From Xiphydria camelus (Eukaryota > Arthropoda > Insecta > Hymenoptera > Xiphydriidae): 64,000 nucleotides of DNA. Positions 33,393 to 45,198 of this stretch are shown here, piece after piece (positions within the stretch are counted from its first letter, which is position 1; each line of letters opens with the position of its first letter). The notes under the pieces were generated by a model. The model did no database searches, had not been told where the DNA came from, and saw nothing but the letters and a program-made list of their open reading frames with translations. The stretch is taken from NCBI GenBank assembly GCA_963678675.1, contig OY783194.1, forward strand, positions 13,653,207-13,717,206, read 5' to 3'. A program made the position numbers and the translations under genes.

Positions 33393-33395
<3 letters not shown>

Positions 33396-33477
<82 letters not shown>
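33396..33477. repeat. (CT)n microsatellite
   Basis: A pure CT run of 82 bp. Ser-Leu or Arg-Glu frames through it are artefacts. Confidence 0.95.
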
Positions 33478-33480
<3 letters not shown>

Positions 33481-33489
33481 TTTTTCGAT

Positions 33490-34283
33490 TTTTAGTTTTT
33501 AGCAACAAAAGGCATTAACTCAAGCAATGGAAGATGATTCATATGTTCCTGGGGGCTATTAGTGTACCTACCTAACCTTTTTCTCTGACTGATCATTGTT
33601 CGAACTTTAAATCCATTTTTCTCCCATTTGTGTTTTTGGAGCTTACGCGTCACTTTTTCTAGAAAGTTGTGGGTGGATTTTGATGCCGCTTGTACCAATT
33701 TGTTTGTAACACTTATTTCTTTAAATGTATGAACCAGTTTTGTACAACTCCTGGCCGTTTTTTTTAAATTTAGCTTTAATTGTCCAATTTTAAGAGTGAA
33801 AAAAAGCTCAAACTTCACAAATCTCTATTTTTGTAAGTTTTAGTCCAAATCTTATTTTACTTCATATTTTTCATGATCTATACTAATTAAACAAGTGTTC
33901 CAAATATGAAATTTGTCAGGGCAATGGTTTTCAAAATATATGTCGCGTAACACCTTAGTGCAATTTTTGTGTATATATTTTATGTTATGTTGACCTGTAT
34001 AGCAAACTGACAATTGTCAATATTTTTGAAATTAAATCAATGTTTCTAAACCATAAAATTGTGCTCTTTTCAATGGTGTATTCCTCATTTAAATTGTTGC
34101 ATGCGTTCCAAAGATATAAGCCTGCAAAGTAGAGACAAATTTAGGGTAGATCAAGGTTTAGTCCCCCCTTAAGTATATCCACACCTATATTTACATACAT
34201 TTATTCATCCACACACACGCACGCACACCTATATTTACATTCGTAATTCTATTCCTCTAGACCTATATTTAGAGTTGTAATCC

Positions 34284-34285
<2 letters not shown>
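33490..34285. other. AT-rich non-coding Polinton interval
   Basis: About 800 bp between the DUF8207-like region and the polymerase 3' end. I see no gene; this is where capsid, ATPase and protease genes might have been deleted. Confidence 0.5.

Positions 34286-34287
<2 letters not shown>

Positions 34288-34335
<48 letters not shown>
34288..34335. repeat. (AC)n microsatellite
   Basis: A pure AC run of 48 bp lies 30 bp from the polymerase stop. Confidence 0.95.
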
Positions 34336-34337
<2 letters not shown>

Positions 34338-34368
34338 CTTCCGCATCCATATTTACATTTGTTATTCT

Positions 34369-37300
34369 TCAGTGCCCCCAGGGCAGAGTGTCCGTAATGT
34401 CGGGCAGCAAGTACCTCTTGTCGTCGTGCGGACTGAGCGCGAGTTTGGTCTGCTGCATAGTCTGTACTTCGTGCAGTTTCGAACGGAAGAGGTACTGCGA
34501 TCGGTGTTGTGTCGTATTTTGCCTCAAGCAGGTGACGTAGTCCTCGAAATCGATGGTTCTCGCGAGCACCGACGTCTTGACGCCCTTGGCCTTCTTCATG
34601 CGGTCCTCGCCGTTGACCCGCACGCTGTACATTTTGCTGCGGAGTCCGACGAATTCCGTCATGACCTGGCCGTTGCACTCGTCCTTCATGATGCCGACCA
34701 CCTTCTTGTTCACCAGCGGCATCTCGAAGGCGTTCTCGGCGGTGTAGTCGGACGTGTTGAAGCGTCCAATGTGGCGCTTCATCACGTCGTAGATGTCCTC
34801 GCCTCGCACTTCGTAGATGAGGCTGTCGGTGTCCGTGTAGAGCAGCTTGCAGTTGCTCTTGAGGGTCGCCATCATGAAGTCGTAGTGAAACTCGTAAACG
34901 CAAGTCTTTGACAAGTCGAGTACGCAGAACCCCACGTAGATCGGCTTATTCAGCAAAACTTCGATCTTGCTGAGTTGCACGGCTACGAAGTTTTCCGCGA
35001 AAACGACTCGGTTATAGAAGTTGGGCTTGGCGATGGGTGCCTCAGCACCGTATCTGCCCTTCCACTTGGTTACGAGTTTGACGTCAACACGTTTGCGTAC
35101 GTTCTCCATCGTCTTGCCGAACACTGCGTTGTTCGTGAGTTTGAATAAGTTTTTTTCAAACTCATTGCGGGCTCGTTTCCTCATACCGCTGTTCAGGTCT
35201 ATGTAGCTCTTGAGCCACGGTGACTGGTCGAACTTCAGGGCTCTGCGGATGTTGGTGAGCCGCAGACCGTGCTCGAGAGCTTGCCTGAGGTTGCGGTAGT
35301 GGATAACGTACCGCGATTTCGGGAACAACGTCGTCAGAAGCTTGGACTCGTTCGAGCCCGGTGGCTTCATCTGCTCGGGACACAGCGGCAGGTCTCGGTG
35401 GGTGTCGTGGATGACTTCCGGGTAGTTTAAGTCCACCTTCAGTATGTATCCGATGGGCGAGTCGTCGGGCACATTCCACTGGAAATCGTCATCGAGATTC
35501 TCCACCCACTCAAAGCCACCGTACGGGAGATGTTGCGTCATCGCCCAGCCGTACAAGTTGTTCACGCCGTAGTGCATGAGGTACTTCGTCTCCTCTTCGG
35601 GATTGTAGTCCCTCATGTACTAGTTGTTGGCTCGGGCGTAACAGTTGCTGCACTGACTGACACCGCCTCGGATGCCCCGCTCAACGAACATGAGCATATC
35701 GATGTCGGTGAGCAGTTGCAGCTCGATCCCAGTATATTTGAGCATGGCGTCCCACGTGAGGCCGGGTGTGTGTAGTAATGGGTCGGATCCAGACCGTACG
35801 CTTCCAGGCAGTTGTCGCGAAAGTCTTCGAAGACATCGGCCAGCAGCAGGACGTCGGTCTCCAGGTAGAGGTCCGCGTACTCGCCCAGGGTTCCCACGCT
35901 GAACTCACGCCAGACCCTCTGGGCGTGTTCGTAATCCTCGTTGGAGATGTCACAGCCGTTGAGACGGCTGTGAAATTGTTGCTTGGTCGGCAACTCCGTC
36001 ACATCCAACTTGGCCCATACGTCGAGGTACTCGTAGGGGAAGACCCCTTTCCGCCTCAGCAATGCGAACTGCTCGACTCGGATCTGCAGGAACTCGCTCT
36101 TGGTAATTGGCGTCTCCACGAGGTAAGACGCCAACTTCTCCAACGATGAAGCCATGAAGCGAAAGGAGTCGACAAATCGAAGGGCAATGTCGCTGCCTTT
36201 CAAGTGTTTCGTGAACGAGACGTATCGCTCCATGTTTATCGGCAATAGGTCGATCCGGCCATCGAAGCAGATGCAAATTTCCTTCACAATGAGGTGGCTG
36301 TCGTAGCCGCTGAGATTGTGGAGGACTATGGGAATGGTGCGCGAATCCTGGTAATTCAGATTACAGTCCTTGTGCGCGGCGCCCCTGTATCTGCCGGTGA
36401 GATGGCAGTGATCCCGAACTCTCTTCGTACCCAGCGGCTTCTGGCAAATGTGACAGTTCTCATCTGTGCGGAAAGCCCTCTCCTGCTCCACCGTGAGCGA
36501 ATCCATGGATACGGGATGCTCGAAGACTCCTTCAACCTGCTCGGCTAGCTTGAAGAGTTCACCCGCAAACCATTCAGCGGGTTTCGGGCCCCGAAAGCTG
36601 TTGTAGCGGGACAACGTGCTGTCGTAGCTGCATCTCACATGGTATCCCACGCTGAAGGGCTCGTGTACTTGGCATACTCTCGTCTTGCTCGTCTGCTGCT
36701 GCTGCTGCTGCTGATCGACACTCTTCAAGAGGCACTCAAAGTCGGCATAGACGGCGAATGGGACCTTTTCCTTGAAATTGAAATTTTTGAATTTCAACGT
36801 GGTGTGCATTGGGGCGGGCAATTTAACGTTGCACCGGTTCATCTGGCCGCAGTCAACTTCGTGGATGCTCAAGTCTTCGGGGCTTCTGAAGTAATGGAGG
36901 CAGCGATCGCAGATGTATTTCTTTCCCCAGCGTCTTGAAAGCTGTGTACTAACTAGCCGAGAAAGGTCCTTTATCCACACATAGTGGTAGATGGTGGGTG
37001 TTTCGTCATCCTCGTTCTCCTCCTCCTCATCGATATAGCATTCTTGAATCAAGAGGAAATTCACATGCTTGATCATTTTGTGCGAGGTAACGTGGATGGG
37101 TGCGACTAGAAATTTTTCTTTCCGCTTCTGTAGAATATAGATGTTGTCTGAGACTTCATTCTGCTTTTCAAATTTTGGGACCTCTCTCGGCATCACTGGG
37201 AAGTCTATTCACACAAAGTTTAGTTCATTCTCATATGGTCGGTATTTTGATACACGTTTGGGATTATCTCGTCGATCAACGGGATGCAGTGCAGAAAGGA

Positions 37301-38082
37301 GCGCCCATTTAAAACATTGGTTATCGGTGTTCTGCACGTTGACACATGCTTCCTTCCTCTTGATAAATGTTGGAAGTTCGAGGTAGGAGTTGCCTCTCAT
37401 AGGGTTGTACCGGCTCACGCAGATGGTCAAGTTGATGATGACCCGCAACGTCCAACCCGAGTGCCGCTCCTGGAATTCCTCCATTTGCCTGAGAATGGGG
37501 TCTCGCACATTCTCGACGAACCACTGCTGCAAATCAGTGGTCTGCAGGATTGGGACGTTCTTCGTGGCGAAGGTCTTCAGCTCAACGACCTCTTCGTCGT
37601 TTTTGACGATGCTGTATTCGCCTTCCAACACGGCATTTACCTTCAAGGCGTTCTCCCTCTTCAGCGCGTTCTTGATGCGCGGCGTGAAGAGGGCTTGCGC
37701 GTCCTGCAGGAAGGCGGCGGGATCCAGGTTTCGCAGGTTTACAATTATCCCGGTGCGGATGCGCCCGTCGAACGCCGACTGAAGATCCTCCCACGAGACG
37801 CAATCGTTGCGTCTCTGTTCAAGTTGATCAAGACGTCCACCTCTCACGAGCAAGCTTCTGAGTTTTTGATTATAACTTTTTACTTGTCGAATGGCGGCCA
37901 AGTATCGTCGTTTCATGGGCACCGACGTCCCATCTCGACGCATCAATCGTCCAAGTATCCGCAAACTCGGTTCCACGTTGGATCAATTGTGTGATCTCGG
38001 CGGGATCAATTCTTTTGCGAGCGGCGAGCTCGAAGATCTGTCGATGCACGTTGACGATATTCTTGCACTGATCCGAAGACAT
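34369..38082 (-). pseudogene. Polinton DNA polymerase B, broken
   Basis: About 1,200 codons read inward from the right TIR. The N-terminal region (38082-37209) contains TTDLQQWFVENV, EEFQERHSGWTL and NTDNQCFKWALLSALHP. The exonuclease has FAVYADFECLL (Exo I), LHNLSGYDSHLIV (Exo II) and [17 protein letters not shown] (Exo III), with a family-typical Cys/His block between (CHICQKPLG, DHCHLTGRYRG). The polymerase has VNNLYGWAM (motif A), KLTNNAVFGKTMEN (motif B) and YTDTDSLIYEV (motif C). Breaks: a shift near 37970, in-frame TGA at about 37207, a shift at a CA run near 35777, in-frame TAG near 35620, and Gly in place of the motif A catalytic Asp. In an intact element it would copy the DNA by protein priming. 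Confidence 0.9.
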
Positions 38083-38169
38083 GTTGTTTTTTCAAAAGCG
38101 AAATATGACTGATAGCATGAGTGCGGTGAAGCGCGGTATTTAAACAAGTCGGTTTAACGAGAGATTTGC

Positions 38170-38845
38170 TCCGAGCAATATTTTCACGCAGTAGAAATGT
38201 CAATGTTGCAGCACTCGTCGGTGTCTATAACACGAATCTTTCGACACGGTAAGGAGAAAACTGCTTTCCACGATGACGCTCCGGAGAAAATGCCGCGGCG
38301 TGCACGTATGCAGGTTCCGACTTGCAACACTCATCGGTGACTGTAGCACGGATTCAAGTCCCCCACCACGACGTATGCGCACGGGGGAAAAGTGTTTACC
38401 ATGATAACGGTCCGGAGAAAATGCGGTGACGTGCACGTATGCAGACGTTCCGAATTGCTCCGAGCAATCTTGCAACACTCATCGGTGAATGTAGCACGGA
38501 TTCAAATCCACCACCACGACGCAAGCGCGCGGTGCGATGTGCAACCGAAGATCACGGTCGAAAGTGAGATTGCCCGAGGACAAGGTCAAAGACGTCACCA
38601 TGATTTCGACAACATCCTCTAAGCGCAATATGCAACCGGAGATAGCATGATTGCGGTGACGCGTGTTATGTAAGCATATCGAAAGCGAAATTGTCCGGTG
38701 TGAGATTAGGGAGACCCCCCTCCCCCGTCGAAAGGGAGATTGTCCGGGTGAGGTTAGGGGGGGGGGGGGGTGTCGGCATGGCGTCACCGGCCGCGAAGCT
38801 GGGGAGTGGGGGTAGGTGACGCCGAACTCTCCTAGCTTATCTACT
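38170..38845 (-). repeat. Polinton right terminal inverted repeat
   Basis: It is the inverted partner of 29779-30430 and carries the same GCTCGGAGCAA palindromes and C-rich end. A TATTTAAA sequence at about 38139 lies between this TIR and the polymerase start and could be its promoter. Confidence 0.8.
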
Positions 38846-39930
38846 AGCTCATTTCCTCGTCCATGGCCTCCTTCCACAATTTTGCCTCCTCGCACTCGAT
38901 GGCCTTATTATACGTGGCGGGCTCTCTGCTTTCTGCAAGAAAAATATCTTCTATATCTAAAACGTGATCATCATACCTTGCTGGTTCCGGAATGGCGCCA
39001 CGATCACGCAGTCTGTAGCCCTGCCTCGCATTTTGTGCCTCGCCATCGACGTCTCGTACTTCTGGCGGAGCTTCGCGCTGTTCCTCCTGAACATCTGGCT
39101 CTTCTGCGTTGTTGTTGGCTTCTTCTTCGTCGCTCACGTCCTCTTCTACGTTGTTGTTGGCTTCTTCGTCGCTCACGTCCTCTTCTGCGTTGTTGTTGGC
39201 TTCTTATTCGTCGTTTAAGTCCTCTTCTGCGTTGTCGTCGTTTTCTTCAGCCTGAGGCGGCTAAGTCGAAACTGGACTTCGTCTTTTCCTTTTTGGATTA
39301 CAGCTGCACGCTGAAAATCGTCCGGTAGGAAAGACACGTCCCTGTACGTTTCCACTTTGTTTTGCGCCGGGAACCAGACTCGAAATTCTTTAGTATCTTC
39401 GCTGTAGCCCACGAAAACACCTTCCTTCGCTTTGGGGTCCCATTTCTTCTTCTTCTGCTTCGGAACGTGTGTGAAAACCCGCGTGCCGAAAATCTTGAAA
39501 TCTGTTCGGTTCGGTAACATCCTAAACCACAGTTCGTACGGGACTTTCCCTGGGATGCTGCTCCTCCCGGTACGGTTCAACACGTATACCGCCGTGTTAA
39601 CCGCTTCTGCCCATAACTTTACCATAAGCTAAGATTCTTGGCACGTATCATTGTCCTCGCTGCTTCCACCACTGTCCGATTTTCGCGCTTGATTGCGCCG
39701 TTCTGCTCCGGCGTGTATGGAACGGTTTTTTCATGCTTAATCTCGTTTCTTCGTGTGATTTCCTCCATATCCTTGTTAATAAATTCAACTCCGTTGTCCG
39801 TTCGGAGTCGCTTTATCTTGGATCCGATCTGATTTTCTGTCCGCGCAAGAAAATTCTTGAAACGCTCCTTGACTTCAGATTTAGAGTTCAGAAAATAGAC
39901 GAATCTGTAACGAGAGTAGTCGTCTTTTAA
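38846..39930 (-). pseudogene. Copia integrase C-terminal half and linker
   Basis: On the minus strand KDDYSRYRFVYFLNSKSEVK and RLRTDNGVEFI carry the integrase Asp residues, and YTPEQNGAIKRENRTVVEAA the Glu region, with Ile where Val/Ala is usual. The C-terminal GVFVGYSEDTKEFRVW segment follows. Then comes a repetitive acidic linker (EEANNNVEEDVSDEEE) and the approach to reverse transcriptase (LWKEAMDEEMS). A stop near 39630 and shifts near 39210 break it. It runs up to the Polinton insertion point. Confidence 0.85.
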
Positions 39931-40710
39931 GGTTAAATGTACCGACTTTGGTTCAAAATTTTGCCACCACGTGGCAGCACCAAAATGAACTAATTTTTCT
40001 TAGCAATTTTCTCCCCAACAAACGGTTCATTTTTTAATCTGTAAACGGATTCTTGACTGTTTCCAATGTAGAATTTAACGAAATGGGTTATTAAAATTTT
40101 TAATTGAAAAATTTTATTTAAAAAAATTCTTTAAAAACGTCAAAAAATGTACTTGTTTAAAAATGGTGTTATAGAGACAAATAAGAAGTATAACTGATCA
40201 TTGCTATGGATTTGAATTTTGATTCTACCCAAAAACGTGATCGTAATCAGTAATTTCTGTATTCAACCGAGCGCTGGCGAGGCGAGCGAAGACAGCGGGG
40301 CGAGGCATTGCTTGCCTTCCATATTCTCGCGGTCGGCCTGCCTCGACGTGTCTCGGCAAGAGTGTTGTGCCGGCATGAGAAAGAGAGCGAAGCATGAGAC
40401 AGAGCGTGGTTACAGAGTGGAGAAGGTTTAGGAGAAATGAAACGGTGTAGTCTCATTTTACAAATAGTCGGGGAGCTGGCGTCCAAAAGTTGCAAGAGTT
40501 CTTAAAGCTAATTTTTTGAGATCAGGTTACTTTTTAGTGATGGAAAGTAACTGTAGAGTCAGCACTTCCGGTACCGGGACACCTATCGCTGGGACGCTCG
40601 CAAAGGTGTCATATTAATTAATGTCTCTAAACTGCTTTCTCAAAGCTCAAAGTTTATAGAAAACGAGCCAATATAATATAAAACAAGAATCCAAAAGTCA
40701 GACAGCAATA

Positions 40711-41233
40711 TACGAGCCCGGTCCCGCTTCAGTTGGCCCAGTTGCAAAATTTCTCCGGTTATTAGCACCCAATCAAGATAAATCTAAAGTTTATGTCAAT
40801 ATGCACGTTATTTATTTTTCAACCAACATTTTTACAGAGCTTAAGACCTACTAGCAGTTTATTTATTTTACGATAATAAACTGCAAACAAAATGAAAAAA
40901 ATATTGCAAGTCTTGAAAAATTCACGACTGGGTAACATCGCTTTTGTTTTTAATAACGGCCGCAACTCGTAATTAATTAATTAAATAATTAATTCGTATA
41001 TAATGCTCGAAATGCTTGAAATAGTCGGCGGATAAAATATGACCAAAAACGTTATTTTCTTCAATTTTGATTTTATTTTAAAATTGTACATTATAAAACA
41101 CATTGTGCCGTGCAGTGTACTACAAAACATTACGTTTCAGCCTAGAAAAAATATGAGGCAGCAGTAGCTTTACAATTCATTTAATAATTGTTATTTTAGT
41201 GGGTAGGCCAACTGAAGCAGGACGGGGCTCGTA
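40711..41233. mobile_element. 523 bp TA-flanked MITE
   Basis: TACGAGCCCGGTCCCGCTTC on the left and TACGAGCCCCGTCCTGCTTC inverted on the right, followed by AGTTGGCC, are flanked by TA at 40709-40710 and 41234-41235. Non-coding. The 780 bp before it hold no recognisable gene. Confidence 0.7.
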
Positions 41234-41997
41234 TAGGGACACGTGGCGTCAGCGCTACTTCATATCTGCCTATCAAAAATATGACGTGTGTCAAAGTGTT
41301 TTCTCAAGGCTAAAATTCTCCAAAACATTAATTATAACTATAAAGTTAATGAAGAGGACAGTCAAACTCATTTACAATATAAGTTTATGTATTATATTTC
41401 TGTAGGTCAACCTTTTTTCTTTGCAAGATACAAATATACTAATATCTTCAAGTAAGTATGTTAATTCCAATCTGGTTTAACAATATAAGTAAAAGGTACA
41501 TAAGTGCACAAAGGAACGTTTACTTAATTTTTTATTTGCAATTAATCTCCTCCTATGAAACAATGAATTAATTCTATGTTAGCTAACGCGGAATTAAATG
41601 TGTACGGTATTAGAAAATAAAAAGTTAATAAATGATCAATGTCTCTTCTACGCCTTCATATGATTGTTATGTCACTCAAATTATATGCAACTTTTTGTCA
41701 TGAAATAACAGAAATTATACGGACTTTTTTGTGCTCAACAAAAACTGGAAATTCGGTTGCTTTGTGCGAGGCGAAAAGTAGCTACATCTTTGGAGAGAGG
41801 GGGAGCGATATATAGATAGACTGGACTATCAAGTCACCGCGCCTCTAATTATGTCTCTCTCTCTCTCTATTGTATAAAATTTGTTTCGATGCATCAAAAA
41901 CCCACGTGGGCTGTGCGTCACTGCCGTCGCCGACACAATGTTCTCTTATTACCGCGATAAGACTGCGTGGTGAGGTGACCGGGCCGGTAAACACGAC

Positions 41998-44196
41998 GCA
42001 TAGTGGTTCAGAACGCCGATTTAGCTTATCGAAATTCGTTATCGAAAAACTAAGGAACTTCTTTGTCAGTGAAGTCTCATTACATGTGTAGTAGGGTTAT
42101 TTATCTATAAATGTAATGTGTTAATTCATAAAAAAGATTAAAATTTATTTATAAAAAAAATATGTATAGAATCATAAACATTTTTATGAAATAATTTGAA
42201 TGTTAAAGTAATAATTGAACGAAATAAAAGAAATAAATTTTATTCATTTATAAATTTACGCATTCTGTATCTGTACTTAGCATTTACCGGGCACTCAATC
42301 CTTTTTGGACCATTGTACCCGAGCCACACTTGGGGCAACTCAGACAGAGAGGGGTCCCCCCCTCCGCCCACGACCCCCGGTGAGCCCAGGGCCTCCATGC
42401 AGGAGTTCCTTAGCCCTCCCAGGTGTCCCAACCAGAGGGGGGGCCCCTCCCTGTTCTCACTCACTGGGGAAGGGGGTCCTCCGTGCAGACCCCCCCCCCC
42501 CACCTCTCCCCGAGTACAGCCGGTCTTAGTTCGATTCCCGGATCCCGGAAAAATTATTTTTCCTCAAGCCGGGATTCGAACCCTAGACCTATCGCCCGAG
42601 CAGTCTTTGAGAGGCCAGCATTTAGACCACTCGGCTACTGCTGGCGACAAAAATTTACGCATTAGTAAATGAGTAAGCGCCTCCTGAAGTTCGCCGTTTG
42701 TAGACTGCGGGCTCATGACGCAAAATTGTGCTATTTTCTCATCATCCGGTAAGGTGATTTTGTTGCAAATTAGTACAAAATGGATCGTATGACCCCAAGG
42801 TATGTAAATTTTTTGCAATAGTTACTTACATTAATAGTTTAGACTTGTCGCTGTGTGTGTTTCTCTATGTAAATAAGTTTGACATGAGCTATATTATTCG
42901 GCAGGTAACGGCAGGAGCTTTTCTGGCTTGCATGTGCTTCTAGTACTCTTACTGTAATAAATGCAACATAAACTAAAACCTGTTTTAATCTGTTTTTTTT
43001 TGCATTTCCAGTGGTTCCGTCGCACGATAGACGGTCTTCTACACATCGGTCTTACCGCTCAATCTCATCGCGATCAAAGTACCTCGCTAATTTAGAGTTA
43101 ATCTCGCCATCGGCGAAGCGGTATGTTTCGGCGAAACTATTATTATATATTATTAATAATAATAGTATCTAATAATAAATTATATATTCCAAGCAAATAT
43201 ATACACCGGTAATCTAACAATAAGTACACTGTTATAAGGACATACTGGGATGGCTACACTTATTATTTTATAAGCATGTGCTATTTACGTTTAACTGTTG
43301 ATAAATATTCAAATTATTTTGTAGGTAATATACAATTATAATACTTCCTTGCATTTAAACTTCGTCCGTACAACATTGTACTTAGATTACCGGTGTACAT
43401 ATTTGCTTGGAATATATAATTTATTATTACTATTATTATTAATAATATATAATAATAGTTTCGCCGAAACATACCACTTCGCCGATGGCGAAATTAACTC
43501 TAAATTAGCAAGGTACTTCGATCGCGATGAGATTGAGCGGTAAGACCGATGTGTAGAAGACCGTCTATCGTGCGACGGAACCACTGGAAATGAAAAAAAA
43601 ACAACAGGTTAAAGCAGGTTTTATTTTATGTTGCATTTATTACAGTAAGAGTACTAGAAGCACATGCAAGCCAGAACAGCTCCTGCCGTTACCTGCCGAA
43701 TAATATAGCTCATATCACACTTATTTACATAGAGAAACACACACAGCGACAAGTCTAAACTATTAATATAAGTAACTATTGCACAAAATCTACATACCTT
43801 GGGGTCATACGATCTATTTTGTACCAATTTGCAACAGAAAGAGCTTACCGGATGATGAGAATAGCACTATTTTGCGTTATGAGCCCGCAGTCTACAAACA
43901 ACGAACTTCAGGAGGCGCTTACTCATGTACTAATGCGTAAATGTATAAATGATTAAAATTGCTTTCTTTTATTTCATTCAATTATTAATTTAACATTAAA
44001 ATTATTTCATAACAATTTTTATGATTCTATAAATATTTTTTATAAATAAATAATTTTAATTTTTGTTATGAATTAACATTATATTTATAGATAAGTAACC
44101 CTACTACACGCGTAATGAGACTTCACTGACAAAGAAGTTCTTTAGTTTTTCGATAACAAATTTCGATAGGCTAAATCGGCGTTCTGAACCACTGCG
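41998..44196. mobile_element. 2.2 kb palindromic element
   Basis: Arms of about 810 bp (about 41998-43217, excluding the SINE, and 43385-44196) pair in inverted orientation around a spacer of 167 bp. Matched landmarks include GTGGTTCAGAACGCCGATTT at both outer ends and TAATATATAATAATAGTTTC next to the spacer. No protein is recognised. From 41240 to 41997 I see no gene, only a short (tc)n tract near 41855. Confidence 0.75.
42265..42650 (-). mobile_element. tRNA-derived SINE
   Basis: On the minus strand the head (42650 to about 42560) is tRNA-like of the long-variable-arm class (Ser/Leu type), with an A box TAGCCGAGTGG and a B box GGTTCGAATCC. A GC-rich body follows. The 13 bp AAATTTACGCATT flanks both sides (42252-42264, 42651-42663). 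The tail ends GTACAGATACAG without poly-A, so it may rely on a LINE with a specific tail. It lies in only one arm of the palindrome. Confidence 0.85.
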
Positions 44197-44269
44197 ACGC
44201 TCAGCCGGCGGTGTTTGTTTAAGCCTCGAAGAAACTATTGGTCTGGCGCACCGGACTAAGGGCATCCGC

Positions 44270-44358
44270 CTCACTCCCGAGGATCTACGAGGGGGAGCGC
44301 CGGGAAGCGGCACGGGGGGGGGGGGCGAGTGCAGCGAACAGGGGGCGGAGCCCTCTAG
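44270..44358 (+). mobile_element. Helitron-like 3' end
   Basis: GC-rich sequence with a G12 run ends in a short hairpin (AGGGGGCGGAGCCCTC) followed by CTAG and T, as at 21913-22010. Confidence 0.45.
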
Positions 44359-44691
44359 TCTGTTAAAAATTACTGATTACGATGGAGATACTGATTGTTG
44401 CAGAATTTCCGACACGGTTTTGATTTCACATTGAACGGGTATATGTCTCTATAAGTGACTTTTTTGGAAAGTGAATTTTTCAGTTTTTTTTTAAACGGAT
44501 GTTTATAATAAACTGTAATTTTTTATAAACTATTTTCCTCAAATTAGATACATGAACAATTAATAAATCCGTTTTCAGAATGAACATATATACAGCCGTT
44601 TCCGAATAAATTACTAAGAAAATTTTGCCCTAACAGTGCAGCCATCTATTGAAAAAATTTCATACTATTTGTCGAGGACATTTAGCCTTAA

Positions 44692-45198
44692 CAGGAGAAA
44701 ATACCTTGAATTTCCAATCGACGTGTGTTCCCTTGGGCCGCATAAATCAGTGTGGATGAGCTCTCCCGGTTCCTCTGCTTGACTTTGGGTCTCTACTAAA
44801 GGCTTCCGACTCATTTTTCCGAGAACGCATGCCTCGCAGAACCAATCCTCTTCCTTTTGAGCCTTTATTCCCCAATTACGCAGCGTCTTCTGAATGTGTG
44901 CCGTATGCTAATGAGCGAGTCTCTCGTGCCACAGACTGAAGACGTCTCTGCTTCCGGTGTGTAGGGGTGCTTCTTCGCTTTTCTTGGCTTGACCCTCTGG
45001 AATTCGAACCTTGAACCTGTATAGGTTGCTGTACCTGTCTCCCACTACAACTGTGGTCCAATCTCGCTGTAGTCGGCACTTCTTCTCGTCTGATACCATG
45101 CTAAGTCCTTTATCCAAAGCCGCGGCAAGTGAAAAGAGATTATACTTTAAATCTCTCTCTCTGGTACAAACAATACTTCGGTCAAGTAGTTTTAACAT
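44692..45198 (-). pseudogene. Copia gag-pre-integrase and integrase N-terminus
   Basis: KYNLFSLAAALDKG and LWHERLAHQ belong to the gag-pre-integrase domain, and CEACVLGKMSRKPLVE to the integrase zinc region. HTDLCGP, with its Asp, follows. The segment is read 45198 to 44692 and stops where the TTAA element starts. A stop lies before HQHTAHIQ (near 44908). Confidence 0.8.

Larger units (their letters stand above)
29779..38845. mobile_element. Compact Polinton/Maverick, 9,067 bp
   Basis: Long inverted repeats start AGTAGATAAGCTAGGAGAGT at both ends and the 6 bp AGCTCA flanks the element at 29773-29778 and 38846-38851. A 5'-AG terminus and 6 bp target duplication are Polinton hallmarks. Contents: a small possibly OB-fold gene, a cysteine-rich unknown, a DUF8207-like gene, two integrase tails and a protein-primed type DNA polymerase B. 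Usual Polintons are 15-20 kb and also carry an ATPase, cysteine protease and capsid genes, none of which I see. It is non-autonomous and its polymerase is broken. Confidence 0.9.
39931..44687. mobile_element. 4.76 kb TTAA-flanked element inside copia integrase
   Basis: The ends GGTTAAATGTACC and GGCTAAATGTCC are inverted, imperfect further in, and TTAA flanks both sides (39927-39930, 44688-44691). Removing the element and one TTAA rejoins the copia frame. No transposase is visible. It has itself received a MITE, a large palindrome with a SINE, and a Helitron end. TTAA fits piggyBac or Kolobok. Confidence 0.75.

Noticed and set aside
33189..33518. Frames with long Ser-Leu or Arg-Glu runs
   Set aside because: Produced by the CT microsatellite.
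34372..37994. Plus-strand frames of up to 236 aa opposite the polymerase
   Set aside because: Shadows of the minus-strand polymerase, which has clear motifs.
29779..38845. Integrated DNA virus or domesticated wasp virus
   Set aside because: No capsid genes are visible, and TIR plus 6 bp duplication fit a Polinton transposon; broken genes argue against domestication.
42560..42650. Functional tRNA gene
   Set aside because: The tRNA-like head has mismatched arms and is joined to a body flanked by a 13 bp target duplication, so it is a SINE.
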